From Nocardia sp. NBC_01327 (GTDB lineage Bacteria; Actinomycetota; Actinomycetes; Mycobacteriales; Mycobacteriaceae): DNA of 64,000 nt. Position numbers and translations under genes: made by a program. A model generated the notes under the pieces. It ran no database searches, was not told the DNA's origin, and saw only the letters and a list, made by a program, of their open reading frames with translations. The stretch is from positions 6,634,001 to 6,698,000 of the forward strand of contig NZ_CP108383.1 in assembly GCF_035958815.1 (NCBI RefSeq). Reading direction: 5' to 3'. Shown in pieces: positions 17,946 through 26,774 of the stretch (positions are counted from its first letter, which is position 1; each line of letters starts with the position of its first letter).

Positions 17946-18794
17946 ATGGGTACCGAACCGATCCTCGTCACCGGGGCCGCCGGTGGCAGTCAGGGCGGCA
18001 CCGGCCGGACGGTCGCCGAAGCGCTGCTCCGGGCGGGCCTTCCGGTGCGGGCGTTCGTGCACCACGACGATGCCCGTGTGGCCGAACTGAAGGACCTCGG
18101 GGCGAAGATCGTCGTCGGTGATCTCCGCGAGATCACCTCGGTCCTGCCCGCCCTCGAGGGCGTGCGGCGCGCCTATTTCACCTATCCGGTCACCGCCGGA
18201 ATGCTCGATGCCACAGCGGTTTTCGCCGCTGCCGCGCGGGCGAACGGGGTGCAGCGGGTGGTCGCGGTCTCCCAGCTCGGTTCGGCGCACAATGCGGGCA
18301 CCCCGCATATGCGCCGGCACTGGGTGGCCGAGCAGGTGCTCGATCGCGCGGAGATCGGCGCTGTGCATCTGCGCGCCGCGGTCTTCTTCGAAAACCTGCG
18401 CGTGGCCATCGGCGATCGCGGCGAACTGGCACTGCCGCTCGGCTCGCCCGATACCGTGCTGCCGCTGATCGCGGCCGACGATGTCGCCGACGTGGCGGTC
18501 GGTGTACTGCGCACCGCCGACCCGGTCGATCCGGTGCTGTGGCTGGCCGGCGAAATCCTCACCACCGGTGCCGCAGCCGCAGCCCTCGGCGTCCCGTACG
18601 TCGATGTCGACCCCGAGCGGTGGGCCGAATCCGCCCGGTCGATCTACCGGGACGAGGTCACCGTCGAACACCTCACCCAGCTCTGGACCATGTTCGCCGC
18701 CATAGGCTCCGGTCACGAACTGTTCCAGGTCACCGCATCCATCGAGCGGTACGCCGGACATCCTCCACGCACACTGCGGGGAACCGAACGGTAG
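17946..18794 (+). CDS. NmrA-like NAD(P)-binding protein
   Basis: A 282-residue atypical SDR. LVTGAAGGSQGGTGRTVAEALL at the N-terminus is an expanded glycine-rich nucleotide-binding loop, and VAVSQLGSAHN lies at the active-site strand where the YxxxK of classical SDRs is missing. NmrA/HSCARG-like proteins either sense NADP redox state or reduce small molecules. The ATG at 17946 follows the upstream stop by 5 nt; the in-frame extension upstream lies inside that gene. Confidence 0.82.
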   Translation: MGTEPILVTGAAGGSQGGTGRTVAEALLRAGLPVRAFVHHDDARVAELKDLGAKIVVGDLREITSVLPALEGVRRAYFTYPVTAGMLDATAVFAAAARANGVQRVVAVSQLGSAHNAGTPHMRRHWVAEQVLDRAEIGAVHLRAAVFFENLRVAIGDRGELALPLGSPDTVLPLIAADDVADVAVGVLRTADPVDPVLWLAGEILTTGAAAAALGVPYVDVDPERWAESARSIYRDEVTVEHLTQLWTMFAAIGSGHELFQVTASIERYAGHPPRTLRGTER

Positions 18795-18949
18795 CCATTC
18801 GTCGCGGTCGCCCGCGCCTTCCCAGTTTGCTACACGATCGCCCCACGGCACGCCGAGCTTTCCACTCCTGCCCGGGGTGGACGCGCAGTCGTGGCAGTCT
18901 TCCCGAAGCTCGCGCGACAGCGGGCAGCGACAGACCTGGGAGGGTTCGT

Positions 18950-19387
18950 ATGGCGAAGATCGGTAGGCGGAAGCGGTCACGACTGACCACGCAGGCGTTT
19001 CTGTCCGGTGCGGGCACCCGGCCGGCAGAGGCGCCGGTGAAGAAGAAGGCCGAGGCGCGCGCGGCCAAGTCGGCCGAGGTGAAGACCGCCGAGGCGAGTG
19101 CGCCGAAGGCCGCCGCGGCACAACCGGTCGAGGCGACCGCGGCCGCCGCGGGTGCTCCGGATATCAAGGCGCTGGCCGACAAGGTGAAGGAGCGCCGTCG
19201 CGAAAAGAGCTGGACCCAGGGCGATGTCGCCAAGCAGGGCGGACCGGCGGCCGGAACGATCAGCCAGATCGAGCGCTGCCTGATCGAGGAGCCCACGGCG
19301 GAGACGCTGACCAAGCTCGACGCGGGACTGGAATGGCCGGCCGATACCGCCGCGGCCATCCTGCGCGGGAACCTGGTCGGCGCGTAG
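18950..19387 (+). CDS. XRE-type helix-turn-helix protein with Ala/Lys-rich N-terminus
   Basis: A 145-residue protein. The first 70 residues are low-complexity, rich in Ala and Lys (KKKAEARAAKSAEVKTAEA), resembling nucleoid-protein tails. The C-terminal 70 residues form an XRE-type HTH (IKALADKVKERRREKSWTQG, then GTISQIERCLIEEPTAETL). It probably binds DNA, perhaps broadly. A GGGAGG ribosome-binding site 6 nt before the ATG at 18950 sets the start. Nothing in the neighbours indicates a target. Confidence 0.75.
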   Translation: MAKIGRRKRSRLTTQAFLSGAGTRPAEAPVKKKAEARAAKSAEVKTAEASAPKAAAAQPVEATAAAAGAPDIKALADKVKERRREKSWTQGDVAKQGGPAAGTISQIERCLIEEPTAETLTKLDAGLEWPADTAAAILRGNLVGA

Positions 19388-19409
19388 GTCCGCTGCCGTC
19401 GGCGCGCGC

Positions 19410-20363
19410 TCAGCGCGCCGGTCGCGGTCCGATGATCGAGGCCCGCTCCATAATGCGGATCGCGGGCCAGTAGTCGCTCGCGGCGTAGTGCTGGACCGCC
19501 CGGTTGTCCCAGAAGGCGACCGAATCGGGTTCCCACTGGAAGCGGCACTGATGTTCGGGCGCATCGGCCTGGCGGCACAGCCGGTCGATCAGGGCACGGC
19601 TCTGGTCCAGATCCATACCGTCGATGTGCGAGACGAAGATCCGATTCACGTAGAGGTGGCGGCGACCGGTGGCGGCATGCGTGCAGACCACCGGATGGTT
19701 GACCGCCGGAAAGCGCTCCCGCATCTGCGCGCGCTGATCATCGGGTACGAAGCGGCCGAAGGCCTGGGTGTAATCGTGCACCGCCTCGAGATTCTCGATC
19801 AGCGCCTTGGTGTCGTCGTCCAGGGATTCGTAGGCGGCATACATATCCGCGAAGAGGGTGTCGCCGCCCAGCGGCGGAATCGAGACGCCGTGCAGCACCG
19901 CACCCATGGACGGCTGCGCACGCCAGGTCACATCGTGATGCCAGGAGTTCTCGAATCCGGCTACCTCAGCGCTCTTTTCGAAGCGGACGAGCTCGGGCTC
20001 GGTGGTACTGGACGGAATGAACGGGTGAATCTCCAACTCGCCGAACCGCTGTGCGAAGGCAACGTGCTGCGCGGGCGTCATCGGCTGATCCCGGAAGAAC
20101 ACGACCTTGTATTCGTGCAGCGCCTGCCGGATCTCCGCGACCACCTCGTCGGCCAGCTCCGCCGTGAGGTCCACACCGCTGAGCTCGGCGCCGATGCTCG
20201 CACCCAGCTGCTTGGCGTCGAAATGCTGCCAGCGCAGTGCGGAGAGCCGATCGCGTTCGGCGGCCACATGGGTGAACGGGCCCACGATCAGCGGGTAACC
20301 GTCCAGGCGCATCGACTGATTCGCGCCGGTGCGGACAGCGGAGTTCTTCGTGGTCGTTTCCAT
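19410..20363 (-). CDS. TauD/TfdA-family Fe(II)/2-oxoglutarate dioxygenase
   Basis: A 317-residue dioxygenase. The metal-binding HxD is in SWHHDVTWRAQPSMG, the distal His in DNRAVQHYAASDY, and the 2-oxoglutarate Arg in RIMERASI, the order seen in TauD. Such enzymes hydroxylate sulfonates, phenoxyacetates or related acids, often to release sulfur. I chose the ATG at 20363 because GAGGAG lies 9 nt upstream; ATGs at 20384 and 20372 are alternatives. It is divergent from a TetR gene, with operator-like repeats between them. Confidence 0.88.
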   Translation of the reverse strand: METTTKNSAVRTGANQSMRLDGYPLIVGPFTHVAAERDRLSALRWQHFDAKQLGASIGAELSGVDLTAELADEVVAEIRQALHEYKVVFFRDQPMTPAQHVAFAQRFGELEIHPFIPSSTTEPELVRFEKSAEVAGFENSWHHDVTWRAQPSMGAVLHGVSIPPLGGDTLFADMYAAYESLDDDTKALIENLEAVHDYTQAFGRFVPDDQRAQMRERFPAVNHPVVCTHAATGRRHLYVNRIFVSHIDGMDLDQSRALIDRLCRQADAPEHQCRFQWEPDSVAFWDNRAVQHYAASDYWPAIRIMERASIIGPRPAR

Positions 20364-20386
20364 CAAAACCATCTCCTCGTGCATGC

Positions 20387-20453
20387 GTAGTCGATTGACT
20401 ACAACGCCCGAGTGCTAACGTAGTCAGATGACTACACGTAGTCAATCGTCTAC
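20387..20453. promoter_or_regulatory. Three-copy TetR operator between dioxygenase and TetR genes
   Basis: Three 16-bp dyads of the form GTAGTC-N4-GACTAC lie at 20387-20402, 20420-20435 and 20438-20453; the third has one arm mismatch (GTCTAC). The second covers the TetR start codon at 20428 and the third lies inside its first codons. This is the expected binding site of the divergent TetR protein, which would repress both genes. Confidence 0.8.
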
Positions 20454-21012
20454 AGCAGACTCTCAGGATGATGCCGACGTCCCGATGGGCCGCGCGGAGG
20501 TGGTCGCGGCGGTACTGACCCATGCCGCCGATCTCTTCGCCGAACGCGGTCCGGCCGCCACCTCGATTCGCGATATCGCCACCCGCTCCGGGGTCAATCA
20601 CGGCCTGATCTTCCGGCACTTCGGCGCCAAGGATCAGCTCGTCGCGGCCGTGCTGGACTACCTCGCGGCGCATTCCGCCGAGCTCATCGAGGCCAAGGCC
20701 GACCGTGCGGAGCTGGAGGCAAAGGTCGAACGGCAGTGGAAGGTGCTCGCGCGGGCCATACTCGACGGCTACGAGGTCGGCAGGCTGCAGCAGCGCTTCC
20801 CGACCATGTCCAGCCTGGTCGACCAGGTCAGGGAGCGCCACGACAACGATCGTGATGCCCGGCTCGCCGTCGCCAATACCGTTGCCCTGGAAATGGGCTG
20901 GCGACTGTTCGAACCGTTCCTGCGCTCGGCCACCGGATTACAGGATCTGTCCGAATCGGAACTGCGCGAGGCGATCAATGCCGAGACCGGGCGGATCATC
21001 GAACCGCACTGA
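20428..21012 (+). CDS. TetR-family regulator of the TauD-type dioxygenase
   Basis: A 194-residue TetR protein. Helices 1-3 occupy about residues 20-70, with the HTH in IATRSGVNHGLIFRHFGAKD; the C-terminal ligand domain is unremarkable. It is divergent from the dioxygenase and the three dyads between them match a self-regulated local repressor. The ATG at 20428 lies inside the second dyad and has no ribosome-binding site. The ATG at 20485 (MGRAEVV) would put all dyads upstream of the gene and is a real alternative start. Confidence 0.88.
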   Translation: MTTRSQSSTADSQDDADVPMGRAEVVAAVLTHAADLFAERGPAATSIRDIATRSGVNHGLIFRHFGAKDQLVAAVLDYLAAHSAELIEAKADRAELEAKVERQWKVLARAILDGYEVGRLQQRFPTMSSLVDQVRERHDNDRDARLAVANTVALEMGWRLFEPFLRSATGLQDLSESELREAINAETGRIIEPH

Positions 21013-21035
21013 TCGCCCGGCGAATTCCCTGTGGT

Positions 21036-21920
21036 TCAGCGTGATTCGACCAGTGTAATCATCGCGTCGAGCACTGCCAGGTCGGTGGAGCCGGGGACCA
21101 GGATGAATTCGTCCAGACCGGCGGCTTCCGCGCCGTCGAGTGCGCGGTGTATCGCGGCGGCATCGAAGGTGGTCATCGCGGCGGCCGTGGTCCCGGCGGT
21201 CTCGGCCCCGAAGAAGGCCAGATAGTCGGCGGTGAACTCGCGCAGCACCGCGGTCGGGTCGGGTACGCCGAGAACGTAGAAGCAGCCACTCACCAAGCGG
21301 GGCGCGGTATCTCGTGCGGCGGTGACCCATGCCTTCCGGGCCGAGTCGGCGGCCCAGGCGATCTCCGCGGGCACGCCGCTGAGGCTGAAGGCGACCACGC
21401 CGTCGGCCCACCGGGCCGCGCGGGCGAGCGATTTCGGCCCGAGCGCGCCGGCCAGGATCGGCGGGCCACCCGCTTGCACACACGGCGGGCCGATGGGGTC
21501 GCCGCCCGGCGTGGACGGGACACCGGACCACAGCGCGCGCATTTCGGCGACCCCGCGATCCAGGCGGTCGTGCCGATAACCGAAATCCGATGCGAGACTG
21601 CGGTAGTCATCAGGCCGGGCGCCGACACCGACGCCCACCGTCAACCGGCCGTCCGACAGGACATCGATTGTCGCGGCTTGTTTCGCCACCAGGGCAGGCG
21701 GATGTGCCGGCAGCACAGCAACATTGGCAATGATCCGGACGCGTTCGGTCAGTGCCGCGGCCGCCGCCAGCGTCGTCCACATCTCCGGATTGTGGAAGGA
21801 CATCCGCTCACCGCACGAAATGCTGGAGAACGGTCCCTGTTCGGCCTGCAGGCACCAATCCACGGTCGAGCGCCGGTCATAGCCCCGGCACATGGTGGGC
21901 AGTGCGATACCAATATCCAT
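21036..21920 (-). CDS. LLM-class F420-dependent oxidoreductase
   Basis: A 294-residue luciferase-like monooxygenase-fold protein: IGIALPTM start, then ERVRIIANVAVLPAHPPALVAKQAATIDVLSDGRLTVGVGVG, the family signature of strands 3-4 (residues about 65-106). Actinomycete members usually use coenzyme F420 rather than FMN to oxidise or reduce hydride substrates. I use the ATG at 21920 where homology begins; a longer version from 21995 adds 25 residues. It is convergent with the TetR gene and stands alone. Confidence 0.85.
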   Translation of the reverse strand: MDIGIALPTMCRGYDRRSTVDWCLQAEQGPFSSISCGERMSFHNPEMWTTLAAAAALTERVRIIANVAVLPAHPPALVAKQAATIDVLSDGRLTVGVGVGARPDDYRSLASDFGYRHDRLDRGVAEMRALWSGVPSTPGGDPIGPPCVQAGGPPILAGALGPKSLARAARWADGVVAFSLSGVPAEIAWAADSARKAWVTAARDTAPRLVSGCFYVLGVPDPTAVLREFTADYLAFFGAETAGTTAAAMTTFDAAAIHRALDGAEAAGLDEFILVPGSTDLAVLDAMITLVESR

Positions 21921-22040
21921 CCGACCACTGTGCACCGGCCGTGGGGTCGAGACCGGCGGAATGCCGGACAGACCCAGAGTTCGGGCAACCATCATCGCGG
22001 CGCAAGGTAGGCGTCATGACCAGGCGCTAGCTTTCGCCGG

Positions 22041-23672
22041 GTGATGAAGGTCAGAGTTGGTGTGGCGGTAGTGAGTGCGTGTGCCGCCGTGGGATTGGTC
22101 GCGAGCGGATGCTCCAGCGGGGGTGCGAATTCCAGTGGTCGCGATGAGCATGTGCTGCTGCTGTCGGTGGATGGGATGCACGAGTCGGATCTGACTGATT
22201 ATCTTGCGGCACATCCGGATTCGAATCTGGGGAAGCTGGCCGGGCGGGGCGTGCACTACACGGACGCGCAGACGCCGATTCCCTCGGATTCCTTTCCCGG
22301 CCTGATGGCGATGCTGACCGGCGGAAGCCCGAAGACCACCGGGGTGTACTACGACGATTCGTGGGCGCGGGATCTGCTGCCCGCCGGCACCACCGACTGC
22401 GCGCATGCCGCCAAGGGGGCGCAGGTCGATCTGACCGAAGACCTCGACAAGAATGTGCACCGCATAGACGGTGGTCAGGGGCTCACCGGGCTGCCTGACA
22501 GCATCGGGAAGATGACCGATGATCCGGGCACGGTGATCGACCAGGCCAAGCTGCCGGTGGATCCGGCAAGCTGTAAACCGCTCGCCCCTGCCGACTACCT
22601 GAAGGTGAACACGGTCTTCTCGGTGCTGCACGCGGCCGGGGATCGCACGGCGTGGACGGACAAGCATCCGGCGTATCAGATCGCCAATGGTCGCGGTGGG
22701 CGATCGATCGACGACCTGTTCACTCCGGAGATCAGCAGCAGCGCGACCGACGACCCCGCCGCCGACAGCTGGGACAAGGACAACACCCTCACCCGCCGCT
22801 ACGACACCTACAAGGTGGACAGCGTGGTGAACGAGATTGCGGGCAAGGATCATTCGGGCGCCACCGACGCCGGGGTGCCGGTGCTGTTCGGCATGAACTT
22901 CCAGACCGTCTCCACGGCACAGAAGCTGCCCGCGTCCAAGGGCTACCAGGCCGATGGCAAGCCCGGCGTACTGCTCAGCGGCGCACTCGATTTCGTCGAT
23001 CAGCAGCTCGGTCGCATGGTCACCGCCCTGGATCAGGCGGGACTGCGCGACAAGACCACCATTGTGCTCACCGCCAAGCACGGGCAGGCGCCGATCAAGG
23101 CCGACAGCCTGACCCGGATCGATGACAAGAAGATCATCGACGCGATCGATACCGAATGGGCCGCAACACATCCGGCGACGCCGAAGCTCATCGCGCATTC
23201 GGTGGACGATTCCGCCCTCCTCATGTGGCTCGCGGACCGCTCGGCCGCCGCAGCCGCCTTCGTCAAGCAGAAACTGCTCGCCGCCACGGGCACCGGCACC
23301 GATATCGCCGGAAATCCCAAGCCCTTCACCGCCTCCGGCGTCGACAAGGACAAGCTGTACGTGGGCGCCGACGCCGCGGCCTTCTTCGGGGTGAGCTTCG
23401 ACGACCCCCGCGTCCCCGACGTCTACGCGGGCGTCACCCCCGGCACCGTCTACACCGGCGGCAAATCCAAAATCGCCGAGCACGGCGGCATGACGCCCGA
23501 CGACCGCCACGTCCCACTCATAGTGGCAGGCAACGGCATTGCCGAGCACGACGAAAAGTCCGAGGTGGCGCTGGCCCAAATCGCCCCGACAATCCTGCAC
23601 CGCCTCGGCCTCGACCCCGCCAAACTCGACGCGGTCGCTGCCGAACACACGGCATTGCTGCCCGGGGCTTAA
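22041..23672 (+). CDS. Lipoprotein alkaline-phosphatase-superfamily phosphodiesterase
   Basis: A 543-residue exported enzyme. The N-terminus is a lipoprotein signal peptide ending in the lipobox LVASGC. The mature part begins LLLSVDGMHESDL (metal-binding Asp) and includes IPSDSFPGLMAMLTGGSPKTTGVYYDD, where the Ser in SDSFPG is the likely nucleophile, with later TAKHGQAPI and EHGGMTPDDRHVPLIV metal-ligand His motifs, as in type I phosphodiesterases and nucleotide pyrophosphatases. It would act on the outer face of the membrane. GTG at 22041 follows TAGCTT by 7 nt, so the mRNA is likely leaderless. Confidence 0.88.
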   Translation: MMKVRVGVAVVSACAAVGLVASGCSSGGANSSGRDEHVLLLSVDGMHESDLTDYLAAHPDSNLGKLAGRGVHYTDAQTPIPSDSFPGLMAMLTGGSPKTTGVYYDDSWARDLLPAGTTDCAHAAKGAQVDLTEDLDKNVHRIDGGQGLTGLPDSIGKMTDDPGTVIDQAKLPVDPASCKPLAPADYLKVNTVFSVLHAAGDRTAWTDKHPAYQIANGRGGRSIDDLFTPEISSSATDDPAADSWDKDNTLTRRYDTYKVDSVVNEIAGKDHSGATDAGVPVLFGMNFQTVSTAQKLPASKGYQADGKPGVLLSGALDFVDQQLGRMVTALDQAGLRDKTTIVLTAKHGQAPIKADSLTRIDDKKIIDAIDTEWAATHPATPKLIAHSVDDSALLMWLADRSAAAAAFVKQKLLAATGTGTDIAGNPKPFTASGVDKDKLYVGADAAAFFGVSFDDPRVPDVYAGVTPGTVYTGGKSKIAEHGGMTPDDRHVPLIVAGNGIAEHDEKSEVALAQIAPTILHRLGLDPAKLDAVAAEHTALLPGA

Positions 23673-23693
23673 TCCCTCAGACCCGTTCACATC

Positions 23694-23744
23694 GGCCGGG
23701 ATCCACTGAAAACTGCTGGAGTGCAGGCAGTGTGGATCCCGGCC
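23694..23744. terminator. Bidirectional hairpin terminator between convergent genes
   Basis: A perfect 13-bp inverted repeat (23694-23706 and 23732-23744, arm GGCCGGGATCCAC) with a 25-nt loop lies between the phosphodiesterase stop and the VOC gene stop on the other strand. No U tract follows, as is usual in high-GC actinomycetes. Confidence 0.75.
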
Positions 23745-24262
23745 TACGGCATTGCGACGGCGCTCGCACGGCCGTGGGTACGGCCGCTGAGTTCAGCATC
23801 GAGGGTTTCCTGCGCGAACTGCATCTGCTCCCGATATACGGGCAATTCCAGCCGGCGCATCCCCTCCTCCGGAGCGACCGTCTCGACAAGGGCGGTGATC
23901 CACCAGATATTGCCGAACGGATCACGAACACGGGCGCCACGCTGGCCGAAAGCATTGTCGGACAACGCAGTCACCTGGCGAGCACCGGCTCGAAGAGCGG
24001 CGGCGAACGCGATATCGGCATCGGGGACGAACACCCGCAGCAACGACGGCATATCGGGCCAGTCCTGATGCTGGTCGAAAGCGAGCAGAACCGTATCACC
24101 GACCCGAATTTCGGCATGCCCGATACTCCCGTCCTCGAGCGGCACCCTCCCCAATTCGATGCCTTCGAACGCGGCCGTGACGAAGTCGAGCAACGCAGCC
24201 GTGTCCTTCGTGACGATCCAGGGGGCAACAGCGGTGTAGCCGGCGGGGGCAGTCGTGGTCAT
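23744..24262 (-). CDS. VOC/glyoxalase-like protein (PhnB type)
   Basis: A 172-residue VOC-fold protein with two beta-alpha-beta3 modules: AVAPWIVTKDTAALLDFVTAAF, then HAEIRVGDTVLLAFD, and RVRDPFGNIWWITALVE near residue 135, the layout of PhnB/bleomycin-resistance-like proteins. Function may be metal-dependent turnover or drug binding. The start at 24262 is chosen from two adjacent ATGs (24265, 24262) preceded by GGAAGGAA. It is divergent from the TetR gene at 24407 and could be under its control. Confidence 0.83.
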   Translation of the reverse strand: MTTTAPAGYTAVAPWIVTKDTAALLDFVTAAFEGIELGRVPLEDGSIGHAEIRVGDTVLLAFDQHQDWPDMPSLLRVFVPDADIAFAAALRAGARQVTALSDNAFGQRGARVRDPFGNIWWITALVETVAPEEGMRRLELPVYREQMQFAQETLDAELSGRTHGRASAVAMP

Positions 24263-24376
24263 CATCGATTCCTTCCTCGTGGTCGCTCTCATCATGGAAG
24301 GCAACTAAGTCAGAACATGTCCTAGTAGCCACCGCCGCCGACCGCGATCGTGCACGAGTGCCGCGCGTCACAGTGC

Positions 24377-24400
24377 ACTTTACCTTCCGGATGGTAAAGT
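24377..24400. promoter_or_regulatory. 24-bp near-perfect palindrome upstream of TetR/MerB-like pair
   Basis: Arms ACTTTACC and GGTAAAGT are perfect 8-bp inverted repeats around TTCCGGAT, so the 24-bp site is symmetric except at one base pair. It ends 6 bp before the TetR start at 24407 and is the likely binding site of that repressor. Confidence 0.8.
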
Positions 24401-24406
24401 AGCTGC

Positions 24407-24949
24407 ATGGTTGCAGACTCCCGGAAGCGGATCCTCGACGGCGCGCTGGATCTGCTGCGCGCCGAGGAGGGCGGCTCGATCACCCTCGAGTCCGCGGCCC
24501 GGCAGGTCGGGCTGACCAAACCGGGTCTGATGTATCACTTCCCGACCAAGCACGCGTTGATGCTGGCCGTGGTCGATCACGTCGCGGCCCGCTGGGAACG
24601 GCTGCTGCGGGAGCGGCTCGGCCGCCCGCCGCAGGAGGTATCCGCACACGAGCGGATCAGCGTCTACGCCCAGGTCGCGCTGGAAGCGGAGTTCGATCGC
24701 AGCGACTTCGCGATCTTCGCCGATGCGCACTATCACCCGGCCCTCACCGAAGCCTGGACCCGTCACCTCACACCGTGGGTGAGCCTGCCCGACGACCTGC
24801 CCGCGCGCGAGCGGGCCACCCTGCTGGCGGCACGGCTGCTGGCCGACGGCTACTGGATCTCCGCGGCCGCGGGCCTGCTCACCGTCGACGAGCCCGACCG
24901 CCTCGCACTGCGCGCCGTTCTCGAGAACCTGCTGACCCCGATTCGATGA
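24407..24949 (+). CDS. TetR-family regulator of the MerB-like gene
   Basis: A 180-residue TetR protein with an HTH in SAARQVGLTKPGLMYHFPTK (about residues 28-47) and a C-terminal ligand domain. The palindrome immediately upstream suggests autoregulation. It is followed after 32 nt by the MerB-like gene, so both are probably transcribed together. No ligand can be named. Confidence 0.88.
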   Translation: MVADSRKRILDGALDLLRAEEGGSITLESAARQVGLTKPGLMYHFPTKHALMLAVVDHVAARWERLLRERLGRPPQEVSAHERISVYAQVALEAEFDRSDFAIFADAHYHPALTEAWTRHLTPWVSLPDDLPARERATLLAARLLADGYWISAAAGLLTVDEPDRLALRAVLENLLTPIR

Positions 24950-24981
24950 TCCGACAGCTTCATTCGACGAAAGGACATGCC

Positions 24982-25623
24982 ATGACCACCACCATGCAGG
25001 CCCGCTTCGACAAGCTCACCGACGATCTCATCGCCAAATGGTCCTCACAATCCGGCCGTGAACTCCTCGCCGCCGGAATGCCGATCATGCCTTACCTTTT
25101 CGAGCACGGGCCGGTACCGGTCAGCGTCGCCGATGCCGCGCTTCCGGAAGCCGACCGGCACATCGGCTTCGTGAAGTACTACTCCGACCGCCACTACGAT
25201 GTCGAACTGAACGAGAACGGCGACATCATCGGCGCGGGAATCTCCTTGGCCCCCACCGCCGATCACATCAGCGAGCTCTACGGCAAGCGCTACTACAACT
25301 GGTGCATGGGCGATGTGATCATGTTCCCCCTCGTCTTCGGCGTCGACGCCCCCGCGGAAACGATCTGCCCGGTCACCGGGGAGAAGATCACCTTCACCGT
25401 CAGCTCGACCGGCCTGGACAACCTTTCGCACCCCGATGCCCATATGTCCCTGGCGCCGGCGACCGGCGGGGAGATCCGCCACGTCTTCTGCAACCACGTC
25501 AACCTCTACGCCACCGGCGAGGCCGCCGACATCGCCGCGGCCGCCGATCCCACCATCGCCGTCGCCCCCGCCCAGCACGGATGGGCCGCGATCAAACGAC
25601 TCGTCGACGACATCGAGATGTAG
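24982..25623 (+). CDS. Organomercurial-lyase (MerB)-like protein
   Basis: A 213-residue protein with a helical N-terminus and a C-terminal part resembling MerB. The key residues of MerB (Cys96, Asp99, Cys159) appear to be kept: YYNWCMGDVIMFPLVFG gives Cys and Asp three apart, and HVFCNHVNLYATGE gives the second Cys. MerB cleaves carbon-mercury bonds using these residues. AAAGGA precedes the ATG at 24982. There is no merR, merA or mer transporter nearby; the partner is a TetR gene. It could therefore act on another organometal or be a re-purposed fold. Confidence 0.78.
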   Translation: MTTTMQARFDKLTDDLIAKWSSQSGRELLAAGMPIMPYLFEHGPVPVSVADAALPEADRHIGFVKYYSDRHYDVELNENGDIIGAGISLAPTADHISELYGKRYYNWCMGDVIMFPLVFGVDAPAETICPVTGEKITFTVSSTGLDNLSHPDAHMSLAPATGGEIRHVFCNHVNLYATGEAADIAAAADPTIAVAPAQHGWAAIKRLVDDIEM

Positions 25624-25847
25624 ACCCACAGTGACGGCCCCGAGAAGCCCGCCGCACCAGGGCTTTCCGCAGGCGCGGCGCGGTTCCTCGGGCCATCCGA
25701 GATGCCCCGCGTGCGGAACTCGCCCGCAACTTGTCCGGCCGATGCGCGTAGTCAAAGTTATTGGCGATCAACGCATTCGCACGATATTAGCCGCCTCCGT
25801 GTCGCATACTTGTGGCGATCTGTACCCATAACACTCAGGAGTCTGCG

Positions 25848-26684
25848 ATGACCGAGTCCGACTACCCGAGCTCGGCACCGGTCGGGGTGGACACCACCCG
25901 CGCCAGCATTGCGCGGGTGTACGACGCCTTCCTCAACGGGAAGGACAACTTCGAGGTCGACCGTGAAGTGCTCGCCCGCGTGCAGACCGTCGCACCGCAG
26001 GCCACCGATTTGGCCTGGGCCAACCGTGACTTTCTGATCCGGGCGTGCCGATTCCTGGTGCGCAATGCGGGAATCGACCAGTTCCTCGACCTCGGGTCCG
26101 GGCTGCCGACGGCCGAGAACACCCATCAGGTGGTGCAACGCGTCAACCCCGATGCCCGCGTGGCGTACGTGGACAACGATCCGATGGTTCTCGCGCACGG
26201 CCGGGCACTGCTGGCCGAGAACAACAAGGCCACGATCTCCACCTGCGACATCTTCCAGCCGCTGGAAGTACTCAAGGACGCATCGGTTCTGGAGAATCTG
26301 GATTTCACCCGCCCGCTGGCCCTGTTGCAGGTGGGGACACTGCACCACTACCTCGGCGACGACTCGGCGGCGATCATGCAGACCTACATCGACGCACTCC
26401 CGTCCGGATCGTTCGTGGTGATCTCCCACTTCTTCGACCCGAAGGATCCGGAGGAGCCCGAACTCAGCACGCTTGCCGAGAACATGGAGGACAAGTTCAT
26501 TCACAGCCCCATGGGCAGCGGCCGCTTCCGCACCCGCGAGGAAATCCAGGCCATGTTCGGCGATCTGGAGATGATCGAACCCGGATTGGTGCTGTGCGAC
26601 GACTGGTGGCAGGACGGCCCGCGCCTGCGCATGCTCAGCGCGGTACGCCACTGCATAGTCGGCGGCGTCGGCCTCAAGCGCTAG
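25848..26684 (+). CDS. SAM-dependent methyltransferase, DUF574 type
   Basis: A 278-residue protein of the actinomycete-specific S-adenosyl methyltransferase group (DUF574). Start DTTRASIARVYDAFLNGKDNF is the family signature; FLDLGSGLPTAENTHQV (about residues 84-100) is the SAM-binding motif I variant, and YVDNDPMVLAHGRALL is motif II. Substrates are unknown for most members. CAGGAG lies 7 nt before the ATG at 25848. It stands alone and is convergent with the next gene. Confidence 0.92.
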   Translation: MTESDYPSSAPVGVDTTRASIARVYDAFLNGKDNFEVDREVLARVQTVAPQATDLAWANRDFLIRACRFLVRNAGIDQFLDLGSGLPTAENTHQVVQRVNPDARVAYVDNDPMVLAHGRALLAENNKATISTCDIFQPLEVLKDASVLENLDFTRPLALLQVGTLHHYLGDDSAAIMQTYIDALPSGSFVVISHFFDPKDPEEPELSTLAENMEDKFIHSPMGSGRFRTREEIQAMFGDLEMIEPGLVLCDDWWQDGPRLRMLSAVRHCIVGGVGLKR

Positions 26685-26710
26685 CGCACGCGGGGCTCGA
26701 CCAACCCGCC

Positions 26711-26774
26711 GCCAGATCCGCACGGCCCGTTGATCTTCCGCGGTATTGCGATGGCCGCTTCGAGTGCGGGCCGG
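26711..26774 (+). repeat. Dispersed repeat, copy 1
   Basis: First copy seen of the dispersed family. Core CGTTGATCTTCCG at 26729-26740 is followed by GCGATGGCC and CTTCG, matching the later copies. It fills the gap between two convergent gene ends. Confidence 0.65.
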
